This document shows, in pieces, positions 16,454-24,940 of a stretch of 36,939 nucleotides of DNA. How positions within the stretch are numbered: the first letter of the stretch is position 1; each line of letters opens with the position of its first letter. Both the position numbers and the translations under genes were made by a program. The notes beneath the pieces were generated by a model that saw nothing but the letters and a program-made list of their open reading frames with translations, made no database searches and was not told the DNA's origin. The stretch is from assembly GCA_027487845.1 (NCBI GenBank), contig JAIYCV010000006.1, forward strand, positions 1 through 36,939. The letters run 5' to 3'. Source of the stretch: Flammeovirgaceae bacterium. Its GTDB lineage: Bacteria > Bacteroidota > Bacteroidia > Cytophagales > Cyclobacteriaceae.

Positions 16454-17664
16454 AGAAAAATTTGAAGATAGGAGTATTTGGGTTCGGTTGTGTAGGTCAA
16501 GGGCTATATCATGTGTTACAAGAAACACAAGGAATTAAAGCCGAAATAAAAAAATTCTGTGTAAAAAATAAAAATAAAGAACGTATTCTGGATGACTCAT
16601 TTTTTACGTTCGATAAAGATGAAATTTTAAACGATCCGGATATTGACGTAGTCGTAGAATTAATTGATGACGCCAATGCCGCCTTCGAAATAGTAAAAAC
16701 GGCTCTTCAAAATGGAAAGGCAGTTGTTACGGCTAACAAAAAAATGCTTGCCGAGCATTTAGAAGAGATCTATGATTTACAACAGAAATACAACAAACCC
16801 GTGCTTTACGAAGGTTCGGTGTGTGGAGCCATTCCTATTATTCGAAACTTAGAGGAATATTATGATAATGATACCCTGAGTTCCATTGAAGGAATTTTTA
16901 ATGGCTCTACCAATTATATACTAACAAAGGTCTTCGAAGAACGAAAAAGCTATGAAGACTCCTTGCGCAAAGCGCAAGAACTTGGCTTTGCGGAATCCGA
17001 TCCTAGCCTGGACGTTAAGGGCTTTGATGCCAAATATAAATTGGTCATCGCCATTGCGCATACATTTGGTGTGTTTGTAAAACCTGAAGACATCATCAAT
17101 TTAGGTATTGACAAAATTAATGATGCCGATCTAAAGTATGCCCGTGAGAACAATCTTGGGATAAAATTGGTTGTTCGTGCCTTCAAGCTAAATGGCCATG
17201 TGTACGGATTGGTTGCTCCCCAATTTATTGAATCCAACAACATGCTTGCTTCCGTCCGCAATGAATACAACGCGGTAATAGTGCAAGGTGCTTTTTCGGA
17301 GAGGCAATTGTTTGTTGGCAAAGGCGCAGGCAGCTATCCCACTGGCTCTGCAGTACTTTCAGATATTTCTGCACTGACTTATGATTACCGCTATGAGTAT
17401 AAAAAAAGAACTCAGGGAACTAAACTTGTTTTTTCTAACAAGGCCACCGTGGAGGTGTTGGTAAGCTTCTCGCAAAAAGCGCAGATTAATATTAGCGACT
17501 TTGAGGAATTTAAGGGAGGGTATCAAGGGAAAGAAAGTCAGTACATGCACGGGCTTGTCGCGCTTGAAAAGTTGAAAGTATGGGCCGCAGTGGACGGTAT
17601 CAGTATCATATTAACTCCAGAATTTGTGCTTGTTCCTTCAAAGAGAGAAGCCGCTTTGGCATAG
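16450..17664 (+). CDS. hom: Homoserine dehydrogenase, monofunctional
   Basis: A 404-residue NAD(P)-dependent enzyme that reduces aspartate semialdehyde to homoserine. Rossmann motif GVFGFGCVGQG at residues 7-17, ANKKMLAEH near 95, EGSVCGAIPIIRNL, GIFNGSTNYILTKV, and AESDPSLDVKGFDAKYKL with conserved acidic catalytic residues. It has no aspartokinase domain, unlike the fused ThrA form, and no clear C-terminal ACT domain. It is the third gene of the operon, overlapping metX by 4 nt. Placing it here lets the SAM-controlled operon supply its own homoserine for MetX. Confidence 0.9.
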   Translation: MKKNLKIGVFGFGCVGQGLYHVLQETQGIKAEIKKFCVKNKNKERILDDSFFTFDKDEILNDPDIDVVVELIDDANAAFEIVKTALQNGKAVVTANKKMLAEHLEEIYDLQQKYNKPVLYEGSVCGAIPIIRNLEEYYDNDTLSSIEGIFNGSTNYILTKVFEERKSYEDSLRKAQELGFAESDPSLDVKGFDAKYKLVIAIAHTFGVFVKPEDIINLGIDKINDADLKYARENNLGIKLVVRAFKLNGHVYGLVAPQFIESNNMLASVRNEYNAVIVQGAFSERQLFVGKGAGSYPTGSAVLSDISALTYDYRYEYKKRTQGTKLVFSNKATVEVLVSFSQKAQINISDFEEFKGGYQGKESQYMHGLVALEKLKVWAAVDGISIILTPEFVLVPSKREAALA

Positions 17665-17748
17665 TAATGACTGTTAGTTTTTAGTTAACGCCTTTGAAAA
17701 TAGGATGCCACCGCACGGCAACCCAGAAAGATTCTCACCCCACCGCAC

Positions 17749-17811
17749 ATTTGGCACATGCCATAGCCGCGCAAACCCACCGCGACACCAAAGCTATGGC
17801 AAGAGCCAAAT
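17749..17811. repeat. Structured hairpin element, copy 1
   Basis: ATTTGGC-ACA-TGCCATAGC (17749-17767) faces GCTATGGCA-AGA-GCCAAAT (17793-17811): two perfect stems of 7 and 9 bp around a 3x3 internal loop. The 25-nt apical part contains GCAAACCCACC and ACCAAA. Directly before it, CCACCGCAC occurs twice (17708-17716 and 17740-17748). It lies 85 nt after the hom stop. A related copy is at 24708-24772. Confidence 0.75.
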
Positions 17812-17949
17812 CCCTCCCCACATAGCTCCTCTAAATAAAATAGCAGTTTAATTGAAATCTTACTTCAAACGTTTGAGATCTTGTTTACGGCATTCTAATC
17901 ATCTTTATGAGTCAACTTTGAGACGGTTTCAGTATATTCGCACTTAACA

Positions 17950-18330
17950 ATGAAAAAGAAATCACTTAAGCAAATAGTTATCCAATTCATTGCCTTGGTG
18001 CTACTAGTCCAAGTAATCAATATTTCTATTGACCCAATGGATCCTGTCTCTGATAAATTAGGCAGACTCGCGACACATGAAGATTTGAGTATAAATGACG
18101 TTGAAAGTATTTATGAGTTTGTTTCCGAACAATTTCTTGGAATAGACGTGCCGGAGCAAGACGAAGACGATGAAAGTGCCTTTATAAAAATAATGGATTT
18201 CTACTTCACCCAGTCATCCATTGAAATCAAAAATGAATACCAATCCTACAATGTTTCATTTTTTACAATAGAAAAGAACCTCAATTCTATTGTACTCGAT
18301 CTCAATTCTCCTCCACCCAAAGCTGCCTAA
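17950..18330 (+). CDS. Hypothetical membrane-anchored protein
   Basis: A 126-residue protein with a basic N-terminus and one hydrophobic segment (residues of about 9-25, QIVIQFIALVLLVQVINIS), then an acidic soluble domain (EQDEDDES near residue 75) ending in SPPPKAA. The segment could be an anchor or uncleaved signal; no lipobox is seen. The phrase INISIDPMDP after the span looks like a family feature, but I cannot name a family or function. It stands 99 nt before the efflux adaptor on the same strand and might share its transcript. Confidence 0.6.
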   Translation: MKKKSLKQIVIQFIALVLLVQVINISIDPMDPVSDKLGRLATHEDLSINDVESIYEFVSEQFLGIDVPEQDEDDESAFIKIMDFYFTQSSIEIKNEYQSYNVSFFTIEKNLNSIVLDLNSPPPKAA

Positions 18331-18429
18331 CCTTAATATTCATTTCGGTTAAATTATCGCTGGCATCTCATGGATGTAGCGATATGCATTTCTGCATTTT
18401 CTTATTCTTTAAAATTATTTTTAAAACAA

Positions 18430-19581
18430 ATGATTCGTAAATCCATTTTATATAATTTACAAAACATTCGCACAGTTCTATTCATAAGCCTACCAGTAAG
18501 TTTGTTTATAACTTCATGTGCGCCAAATAAAGAAGACAACTCAACCAAGGAAGAATTTCAAGTCACAAATCCCATTATCGCTGATACTATTTATACCTCT
18601 GAATATGTAGCCGACATTCATTCGCTACAAAATGTGGAATTGAGAGCGCGTGTGAAAGGGTATATAGAAAAAATTTATGTAGACGAGGGACAACCCGCAA
18701 AAGCAGGACAGTTATTGTTTAGTATTAGTAGCCAAGAGTATAGGCAAGAATTGATGAAAGCGAAGGCGATGCTTACAAGTGCCATAGCCGATGCAAAAGT
18801 GGGAGAAGTTGACTTAGACAACGCGAAAATATTGGTAGAAAAAAATATTGTCTCTAAAAGTGAGTTCGATATGAAAAAGGCAAAGTTAGAAGCTTTTCAG
18901 GCCAAAATTGAGGAAGCAAAGGCACAAGAATCGAATGCAAACCTGCAGCTTTCGCTTACTGAGGTGAGAGCACCTTTTGGTGGAGTGATTAATAGAATAT
19001 TGAATAAAGCAGGAAGTTTGATTGACGAAGGTACGCTCCTTACAACACTTTCTGACAACACAGAAGTATTTGCCTACTTCAATGTTTCGGAAACCGATTA
19101 TCTAGATATTGTCGAAGAGGGCAACGAGAAGAAGAACTATAAAGTTGAATTGATAAAGGCCAACCAGCACCCACATCCTTACAAAGGGATAATTGAAACG
19201 GTTGAGGGAGAAGTAGATAAATCTACCGGTAACATTGCTTTTCGTGCGCGCTTTCAAAATCCTGCCCTAACACTAAAACACGGCTCTACAGGCAAAATAA
19301 AGCTGAACCATGAAGTGAAGGAGGCATTGTTGATACCACAAAAATCAACTTTTGAGATTCAGGAAAATCTTTACGTATATGTAATAGACGACAAGAATGT
19401 AGTTCGGTTGCGCAGCATTAAACCCGCCATGCGCATTCGTAATTTATACATTGTTGAATCTGGCTTAACGCCAATGGACAAAATTCTCTATGAAGGAATC
19501 CAACGCGTAAAGGAGGGGGATCAAATTCAACTCGAGTTGGTGACAATGAAACATATCATCGCTCAATTGCGCAAGTTGTGA
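18430..19581 (+). CDS. RND efflux periplasmic adaptor (membrane fusion lipoprotein)
   Basis: A 383-residue AcrA/MexA-type adaptor that bridges the inner-membrane pump and outer-membrane channel. The N-terminus (MIRKSIL... then LFISLPVSLFITSC) is a lipoprotein signal with Cys30 as the likely acylated residue. Lipoyl halves are RVKGYIEKIYVDEGQPAKAGQ and EVRAPFGGVINRILNKAGSLIDEGT, separated by a coiled-coil hairpin rich in Ala, Lys and Glu; beta-barrel and membrane-proximal domains follow. An upstream in-frame ATG (18370) would add 20 residues before the signal; 18430 is preferred because of the A/T-rich stretch just before it. It is the first gene of the three-gene pump operon. Confidence 0.88.
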   Translation: MIRKSILYNLQNIRTVLFISLPVSLFITSCAPNKEDNSTKEEFQVTNPIIADTIYTSEYVADIHSLQNVELRARVKGYIEKIYVDEGQPAKAGQLLFSISSQEYRQELMKAKAMLTSAIADAKVGEVDLDNAKILVEKNIVSKSEFDMKKAKLEAFQAKIEEAKAQESNANLQLSLTEVRAPFGGVINRILNKAGSLIDEGTLLTTLSDNTEVFAYFNVSETDYLDIVEEGNEKKNYKVELIKANQHPHPYKGIIETVEGEVDKSTGNIAFRARFQNPALTLKHGSTGKIKLNHEVKEALLIPQKSTFEIQENLYVYVIDDKNVVRLRSIKPAMRIRNLYIVESGLTPMDKILYEGIQRVKEGDQIQLELVTMKHIIAQLRKL

Positions 19582-19614
19582 ATTACAATTTCATAATCAA
19601 TTAACAAACATTTC

Positions 19615-22600
19615 ATGACCTCAATATTTATCCAGAGATCTGTTCTCTCTATTGTAATATCTGTATTGATCACACTATTGGGTTTACTGGCAGTTACTAA
19701 ATTGCCGATGACTCAATTTCCAAGCATTGCCCCACCCGAAGTAAATGTAACTATCGAGTATACAGGCGCAAATGCGGAAACCGTTACCAAAGCAGCAATC
19801 GTTCCGTTGGAGCGGGCAATAAATGGAGTGCCTGGAATGAAGTACATGTCGTCCGATGCAGGAAACGATGGTGTAGGTGTGGTACAAATTATTTTTGAGA
19901 TAGGTACAGACCCAGATGTAGCTGCGGTAAATGTTCAAAACCGTGTGGCGGCTGTCATGGGAGAATTACCTTCTGAAGTAATTAAGAACGGGGTGAAGAT
20001 AGCCAAAGAAGAGAATAGTATTTTGATGTACTTAAATATCTATAGCACCGACAGCACCGTTCAAGAAAAGTTTCTCTACAACTTTGCCGACATTAATATT
20101 CTTGCCGAACTCAAAAGAATCTATGGAGTCGGCTACGCAGATATTTTGGGGGCAAAAGAATACGCCATGCGCATTTGGTTGAAGCCAGATAAAATGCTAG
20201 CCTACGCTATTTCCACGAACGATGTTATTGAAGCATTGCAGAGCGAAAATATTGAAGCAGCACCCGGTAAAGTGGGCGAGAGCGCAGATAAAACTGCACA
20301 GGCGTTACAATATGTAGTCAAATATGGTGGCAAGTACAACACGCCAGAAGAATATAGAGACATTGCGCTTCGAGCAGATGAAGATGGCAAGATTTTAAAG
20401 ATAGGTGATATAGCTGATGTAGAATTTGGGACAGCTTATTTCGATGTAGAGGCAAAACTGAACGGTCGACAGTCAGCAATTATTGCACTTAAACAATTGC
20501 CAGGTTCCAATGCAAGCGAAGTAATTGCAAACGTAAAAGAACGCCTAGCTGAGATTAAGCAATCTACATTTTTGGATGGGATGGATTATGAGGTAAGCTA
20601 CGATGTGTCGCGCTTTTTAGATGCCTCCATTCACGAAGTAATAAAAACACTAGTCGAAGCTTTTTTACTGGTATCGCTGGTTGTATTTATTTTTTTACAA
20701 GACTGGCGATCAACACTTATTCCTGCCATAGCTGTACCCGTTTCGTTAATAGGCACTTTCTTCTTTATACAATTTTTAGGCTTCTCGCTAAACCTCATTA
20801 CCCTGTTTGCATTAGTTCTTGCCATTGGCATTGTAGTGGACAATGCCATTGTGGTGGTAGAGGCCGTTCATGCAAAAATGGAGAGTTCGTATATAAGCCC
20901 AATGCTTGCAACGGAACAAGCCATGAAGGAAATTAGCGGAGCAATTGTCGCTATTACCCTCGTAATGTCTGCGGTATTTATACCCGTTGCTTTCATGTCT
21001 GGCCCATCTGGAATTTTCTATCGGCAGTTCTCGCTTACTATGGCAATATCCATTGTTCTTTCAGGTGTTGTTGCTTTAACATTAACACCCGCTTTGTGTG
21101 CTATACTTTTAAAGAATACGCATGCAACGCATAAGGGAAGAACAAGACTTCAAAACTTCTTTAACGGTTTCAATACTTGGTATAGCAACCTTTCCAGCCG
21201 ATATCAAAGACTGCTTCGTTTAATTACCAATCGAGAAGCAATAACCTACGCCATTTTAATAGTTTTCTGTATAGGCACAGGCCTATTGGGCAAAATTCTT
21301 CCGTCAGGTTTTATTCCCAACGAAGATCAAGGTACGTTCTATGCCAGCATTACCACGCCTTCTGGTGCTACGCTTGAAAGGACAAAGGCAGTAGTAGATG
21401 AAATACAAAAATCTTGCGAAGGCATCGAATCCATCGAATCAATATCCACACTGGCAGGAACAAACATTCTCTCAGATGGCACGGGGGCTACCTACGGCAC
21501 ATGTCTGATCAATCTTAAAGATTGGGCAAAGCGAAAAGAATCGGTAAACGAAATGATTGCAATAGTTGCTGAAAAAACAAAACACATTAAAGATGCGCGA
21601 ATTGAATTCTTCCCTCCCCCGGCCGTGCCGGGCTATGGTAATGCCAGTGGTTTTGAATTGCGTTTACTGGATAAAACAGGAACGGGTGACCTCAAAAGAA
21701 TGGAAGGTGTGGTCAATCAGTTTATCTTAGATTTAAAACAACGGCCAGAAATAGCAAGTGCCTTCACCATTTTTGATGCGAGCTTTCCACAATATCTGCT
21801 ACACATAGATCGCGATAAAGCGGCTAAGAAGGGAATCTCGGTTAGCAATGCTATGGGTACATTACAAACTTTGTTGGGAAGTGAATACGCTACCAACTTT
21901 ATACGGTTCGGCCAATTATACAAAGTAATGGTACAAGCCTTACCAGAGTATCGTGCAAAACCAGAAGACTTATTAAAACTTTCAGTAAAAAACAACAAAG
22001 GTGAAATGGTTTCCCTTTCAGCTTTCGTGAACATAGAACGGGTTTATGGGGTAGACCAGATTACTCGTTACAACATGTTCCCTTCTGCCGAGCTAAACGG
22101 AGAGGCCGCTAGCGGATACAGCAGTGGCAGTGCCATTAAGGCAATACAAGAAGTAGCCAAAGAAAAGCTTCCGAAAGGATTTGGCATTGACTGGGCAGGC
22201 ATTAGCCGCGATGAAGTATTGGCTGGCAATGAATCCATCTATGTTTTTTTAATATGTCTTGTTTTTGTGTACTTGGTCTTATCAGCGCAATACGAAAGTT
22301 TCTTATTGCCCATGCCGGTTATTCTCTCTTTGCCCACAGGCATTTTCGGTGCATTTCTGTTATTGATGATGCTAGGACTAGAGAATAACATCTATGCCCA
22401 AGTAGCCATGATTATGCTCATTGGCTTGCTAGGCAAGAACGCAATTCTTATTGTAGAGTTTGCTTCCATGAAACACCGCGAAGGGCTTACTCCTTTGCAA
22501 GCTGCTATTGAAGGAGCAACGGTAAGGTTGCGACCGATCTTAATGACCTCTTTTGCATTCATTGCAGGATTGATCCCCCTAATGTTCGCATCAGGTGCAG

Positions 22601-22770
22601 GTGCAGTGGGCAATAGAACTATTGGCACGGCAGCAGCGGGAGGCATGTTGTTCGGCACAGTGTTCGGGGTAATTATCATACCCGGCTTGTATTTTATTTT
22701 CGCCACCATCTCAGATAAATATTTTTCAAAAAACAAAAAAGAAGAAATACCACTTACTGAACAATTATAA
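19615..22770 (+). CDS. RND efflux permease (HAE1/AcrB type)
   Basis: A 1051-residue proton-driven exporter of hydrophobic or amphiphilic compounds such as drugs. It has the typical opening (FIQRSVLSIVISVLITLLGLLAV...LPMTQFPSIAPPEVNVTIEYTGA), twelve membrane spans in two halves and two large periplasmic loops. The proton-relay region of TM4 is GIVVDNAIVVVEAVHAKME: the first of AcrB's two aspartates is kept, the second is Asn. The second half has GLLGKNAILIVEFA with the conserved Lys. It is complete and in operon with the adaptor (33 nt gap) and the outer-membrane factor (6 nt gap). Substrate unknown. Confidence 0.92.
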   Translation: MTSIFIQRSVLSIVISVLITLLGLLAVTKLPMTQFPSIAPPEVNVTIEYTGANAETVTKAAIVPLERAINGVPGMKYMSSDAGNDGVGVVQIIFEIGTDPDVAAVNVQNRVAAVMGELPSEVIKNGVKIAKEENSILMYLNIYSTDSTVQEKFLYNFADINILAELKRIYGVGYADILGAKEYAMRIWLKPDKMLAYAISTNDVIEALQSENIEAAPGKVGESADKTAQALQYVVKYGGKYNTPEEYRDIALRADEDGKILKIGDIADVEFGTAYFDVEAKLNGRQSAIIALKQLPGSNASEVIANVKERLAEIKQSTFLDGMDYEVSYDVSRFLDASIHEVIKTLVEAFLLVSLVVFIFLQDWRSTLIPAIAVPVSLIGTFFFIQFLGFSLNLITLFALVLAIGIVVDNAIVVVEAVHAKMESSYISPMLATEQAMKEISGAIVAITLVMSAVFIPVAFMSGPSGIFYRQFSLTMAISIVLSGVVALTLTPALCAILLKNTHATHKGRTRLQNFFNGFNTWYSNLSSRYQRLLRLITNREAITYAILIVFCIGTGLLGKILPSGFIPNEDQGTFYASITTPSGATLERTKAVVDEIQKSCEGIESIESISTLAGTNILSDGTGATYGTCLINLKDWAKRKESVNEMIAIVAEKTKHIKDARIEFFPPPAVPGYGNASGFELRLLDKTGTGDLKRMEGVVNQFILDLKQRPEIASAFTIFDASFPQYLLHIDRDKAAKKGISVSNAMGTLQTLLGSEYATNFIRFGQLYKVMVQALPEYRAKPEDLLKLSVKNNKGEMVSLSAFVNIERVYGVDQITRYNMFPSAELNGEAASGYSSGSAIKAIQEVAKEKLPKGFGIDWAGISRDEVLAGNESIYVFLICLVFVYLVLSAQYESFLLPMPVILSLPTGIFGAFLLLMMLGLENNIYAQVAMIMLIGLLGKNAILIVEFASMKHREGLTPLQAAIEGATVRLRPILMTSFAFIAGLIPLMFASGAGAVGNRTIGTAAAGGMLFGTVFGVIIIPGLYFIFATISDKYFSKNKKEEIPLTEQL

Positions 22771-22776
22771 ACCGTT

Positions 22777-24207
22777 ATGAAGAATAGTAGAGTTATTAAT
22801 TTTACAGTTGGTCTAGCCATGTTGGTAATAGCTGGTTGCAAGTCAACGAAGATCATTCCACAAGCAGAAAACAAACCACTACCAAGTTCCTATTCCATTG
22901 GCAGCGATTCAACAAATGCAGCAGCAATTAGTTGGAAAGAATACTTCTCAGATCAAAACCTGATCAATCTTATTGATACTGCCCTTGCCAATAATTTTGA
23001 TGCGCTTATTGCCTTGCAAAGAATACAGGCGGCAAATGCAAATGTCTTATTCAACAAAGGAGCATTGTTGCCTAGAACAGAAGTAGGTGCAAGAGCTGCT
23101 GTTTGGCGATTTGGTCTCTATACCCAAGAAGGAGCCGGAAATAGCACCACCCCCATCTATCAAGGAGAAATTGTCCCGACCAATCTTCCCGATTATTTAG
23201 TGGGATTTCAATCCAGTTGGGAGGCCGATATTACAGGCAAATTACGCAATAGAAAAAAGGCCGCTATTGCTCGATATTTGGCAACTGTGGAAGGCAAAAA
23301 TTGGTTCATCACAAATTTGGTTGCCGATGTGGCAACAACGTACTATCAGCTTCAAGCATTGGACAATGAATTGGAAATAATCAAAGAGAACATTTTACTT
23401 CAAGAAAATGCGGTATCAGTGGTTACCACTCAAAAACAAGCAAACGCGGCAAATGAATTGGCTGTAGAACAATTTACGGCACAGTTGCTCAACACAAAAT
23501 CGTTGGCCGTGGAGATAGCGCAACAGATTCTAGTGGCAGAGAACAGACTTAATTTTTTGTTGGCAAGGTTGCCGCAGCGCATCAATCGAGAAAGAACCCT
23601 GTTCGCGCAGCCCATTCCCGCTCAAATACAAACAGGAGTGCCTTCCGATCTGTTACGCAACCGCCCCGACATAAAGCAAGCAGAACTTGAATTGATGGCA
23701 GCCAAGGCAGATGTTAAGGCAGCACGGGCAGCATTTTATCCTTCATTGAATATAAACGGAAGCATAGGCTTTCAGGCATTTAAACCCGATCTATTGTTCA
23801 CCACGCCACAGTCATTTGTTTTTACATTGGTCGGAGGGTTGTCAGCTCCATTGATAAATCGAAGTGCCATCAAAGCAAACTTTAAAGGAGCAACCGCCTA
23901 TCAAGCGGAGTTACTTTACCAATATCACAAAAGTATTCTAAATGGTTATGTAGAAGTTTATAACGAGCTAAACAACATTAACAATCTTCAAAAAATTTAT
24001 CTGTTGAGAAACGAAGAAGTAAACGTACTTTCCCAATCCATCGAAACCTCTAGTGAACTCTTTAGAACAGGCCGCGCCACGTATTTAGAAGTTTTATTAA
24101 GCCAACAAAACGCACTGAACGCAAGGTTAGATTTTATTGATGTTAGAAAGCGGCAGCTTATATCGAACGTGAATATTTATAAAGCCTTAGGCGGTGGATG
24201 GAATTAA
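22777..24207 (+). CDS. TolC/OprM-type outer-membrane efflux lipoprotein
   Basis: A 476-residue outer-membrane factor of the NodT/OprM class that forms the exit duct of the pump. The signal ends in the lipobox LVIAGC (Cys21). Two repeated OEP domains follow: the first with SWKEYFSDQNLINLIDTALANNFDALIALQRIQAAN, the second with GVPSDLLRNRPDIKQAELELMAAKADVKAARAAFYPSLN, the classic OprM signature. YLEVLLSQQNALNARLDFI is the conserved C-terminal helix. Length is normal. The gene starts 6 nt after the permease stop. Confidence 0.92.
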   Translation: MKNSRVINFTVGLAMLVIAGCKSTKIIPQAENKPLPSSYSIGSDSTNAAAISWKEYFSDQNLINLIDTALANNFDALIALQRIQAANANVLFNKGALLPRTEVGARAAVWRFGLYTQEGAGNSTTPIYQGEIVPTNLPDYLVGFQSSWEADITGKLRNRKKAAIARYLATVEGKNWFITNLVADVATTYYQLQALDNELEIIKENILLQENAVSVVTTQKQANAANELAVEQFTAQLLNTKSLAVEIAQQILVAENRLNFLLARLPQRINRERTLFAQPIPAQIQTGVPSDLLRNRPDIKQAELELMAAKADVKAARAAFYPSLNINGSIGFQAFKPDLLFTTPQSFVFTLVGGLSAPLINRSAIKANFKGATAYQAELLYQYHKSILNGYVEVYNELNNINNLQKIYLLRNEEVNVLSQSIETSSELFRTGRATYLEVLLSQQNALNARLDFIDVRKRQLISNVNIYKALGGGWN

Positions 24208-24233
24208 ATGGATGTGTAAAAAACAAAGTATAA

Positions 24234-24326
24234 ATGAACGTAAAGAAAACACTCAGGCGGAATCTTATTTTCTTGATTATAGTTGTTATAGTTTCGATTG
24301 TAGTCTTAACTAAATCATTACTATAA
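24234..24326 (+). CDS. 30-residue single-span peptide after the efflux operon
   Basis: The frame MNVKKTLRRN, then LIFLIIVVIVSIVVLTKSLL and TAA, is a basic start followed by one strong membrane span. It begins 26 nt after the outer-membrane-factor stop on the same strand, so it is probably in the same transcript. By position it recalls AcrZ, a small helix that binds AcrB in enterobacteria, but AcrZ is longer and no sequence similarity is claimed. It is too short for standard gene callers; a chance frame remains possible. Confidence 0.45.
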   Translation: MNVKKTLRRNLIFLIIVVIVSIVVLTKSLL

Positions 24327-24330
24327 ATGC

Positions 24331-24446
24331 CATGTCGCCAAGATTTTTTAAATTCATGTACTAAAAAACATGCGACATGACTTGCGAAGTTCGCAGGTCA
24401 ATTTAGAAAACAGGCGGCACGGTTTAGAAATCTCTCGACCTGTTTT
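24331..24446. other. Cluster of inverted repeats downstream of the efflux operon
   Basis: Four pairings lie in tandem: CATGTCG (24331) with CGACATG (24373), enclosing CATGT/ACATG; ACTTGCGAA/TTCGCAGGT (24380-24398, one mismatch); AAAACAGG (24407) with CCTGTTTT (24439). It may be an RNA processing or termination region for the operon. No U-tract follows. This is the first part of a 733-bp stretch without a normal-sized gene (24208-24940). Confidence 0.4.
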
Positions 24447-24482
24447 AGGAATAGAGCATGCGTATTTAGTGTTCTCCTACCT

Positions 24483-24650
24483 GTCAAAAGAATTAGAGCC
24501 TACGTAAAAAGAATTGGAGCGTATGTAAAAGGATTTGTTGCTTCGGTCAAAGAGATTGGAGCATTTGTAAAAAGAATTTTAGCATACGTAAAAAGAATTG
24601 GAGCATCTGCCTAAGGAATTAGAGCATATGTAAAAGAGATTCTTGCGGGT
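24483..24650. repeat. Eight 21-bp tandem repeats
   Basis: Units of exactly 21 bp start at 24483, 24504, 24525, 24546, 24567, 24588, 24609 and 24630. The pattern is GTAAAAAGAATTGGAGCATAT with substitutions but no length change. One partial, degenerate unit lies before (near 24449). In the forward frame units 1-6 read V-K-x-I/F-x-A-x, but unit 7 has TAA and no start codon precedes, so it is not a gene as it stands. Confidence 0.8.
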
Positions 24651-24707
24651 TAAATGACGAAAAGACAGAGTTTGAATAGGGTTTAACCGACAAATTGGCC
24701 AATGCTG

Positions 24708-24772
24708 GCGGCACACATGCCAAAGCCCGTGCAAATCCACCCGCAAAACCAAAGCTCAGGCATGAGTGCCGC
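24708..24772. repeat. Structured hairpin element, copy 2
   Basis: GCGGCAC-ACA-TGCC-AA-AGC (24708-24726) faces GCT-CA-GGCA-TGA-GTGCCGC (24754-24772). Layout and apical sequence (GCAAATCCACC, ACCAAA) match copy 1 at 17749-17811. Six of seven outer base pairs differ, but all remain paired. The remaining gap to 24896 shows no gene. Confidence 0.75.
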
Positions 24773-24896
24773 AACCACCCATCAATAGTTGACAAATTAG
24801 TATGGGTAAACCGAGAGATTGAGTTTGGTTGCCCCCGCGCTCTGCATTAAGCTAAACGTTATAAACCTTCTCAAAAACGGGAAGATTTTTTTTATG

Positions 24897-24927
24897 TTGT
24901 TGATGAAGGAGATTACTGATAGTTTTG
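24897..24927 (+). promoter_or_regulatory. Promoter of the arginase-like gene
   Basis: TTG (24897-24899), a 20-nt spacer, then TAGTTTTG (24920-24927), a full TAnnTTTG match. The ATG at 24941 is 13 nt further, so the transcript leader would be very short. Confidence 0.6.
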
Positions 24928-24940
24928 TGAAAACAACACT

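Noticed and set aside
17749..17811. Integron attC site
   Set aside because: The outer arms lack the RYYYAAC/GTTRRRY core sites and the neighbouring genes are long operons, not cassettes.
24465..24614. A coding reading of the 21-bp repeats as heptads (V-K-R-I-G-A-Y)
   Set aside because: There is no start codon after the upstream stop and unit 7 contains TAA.
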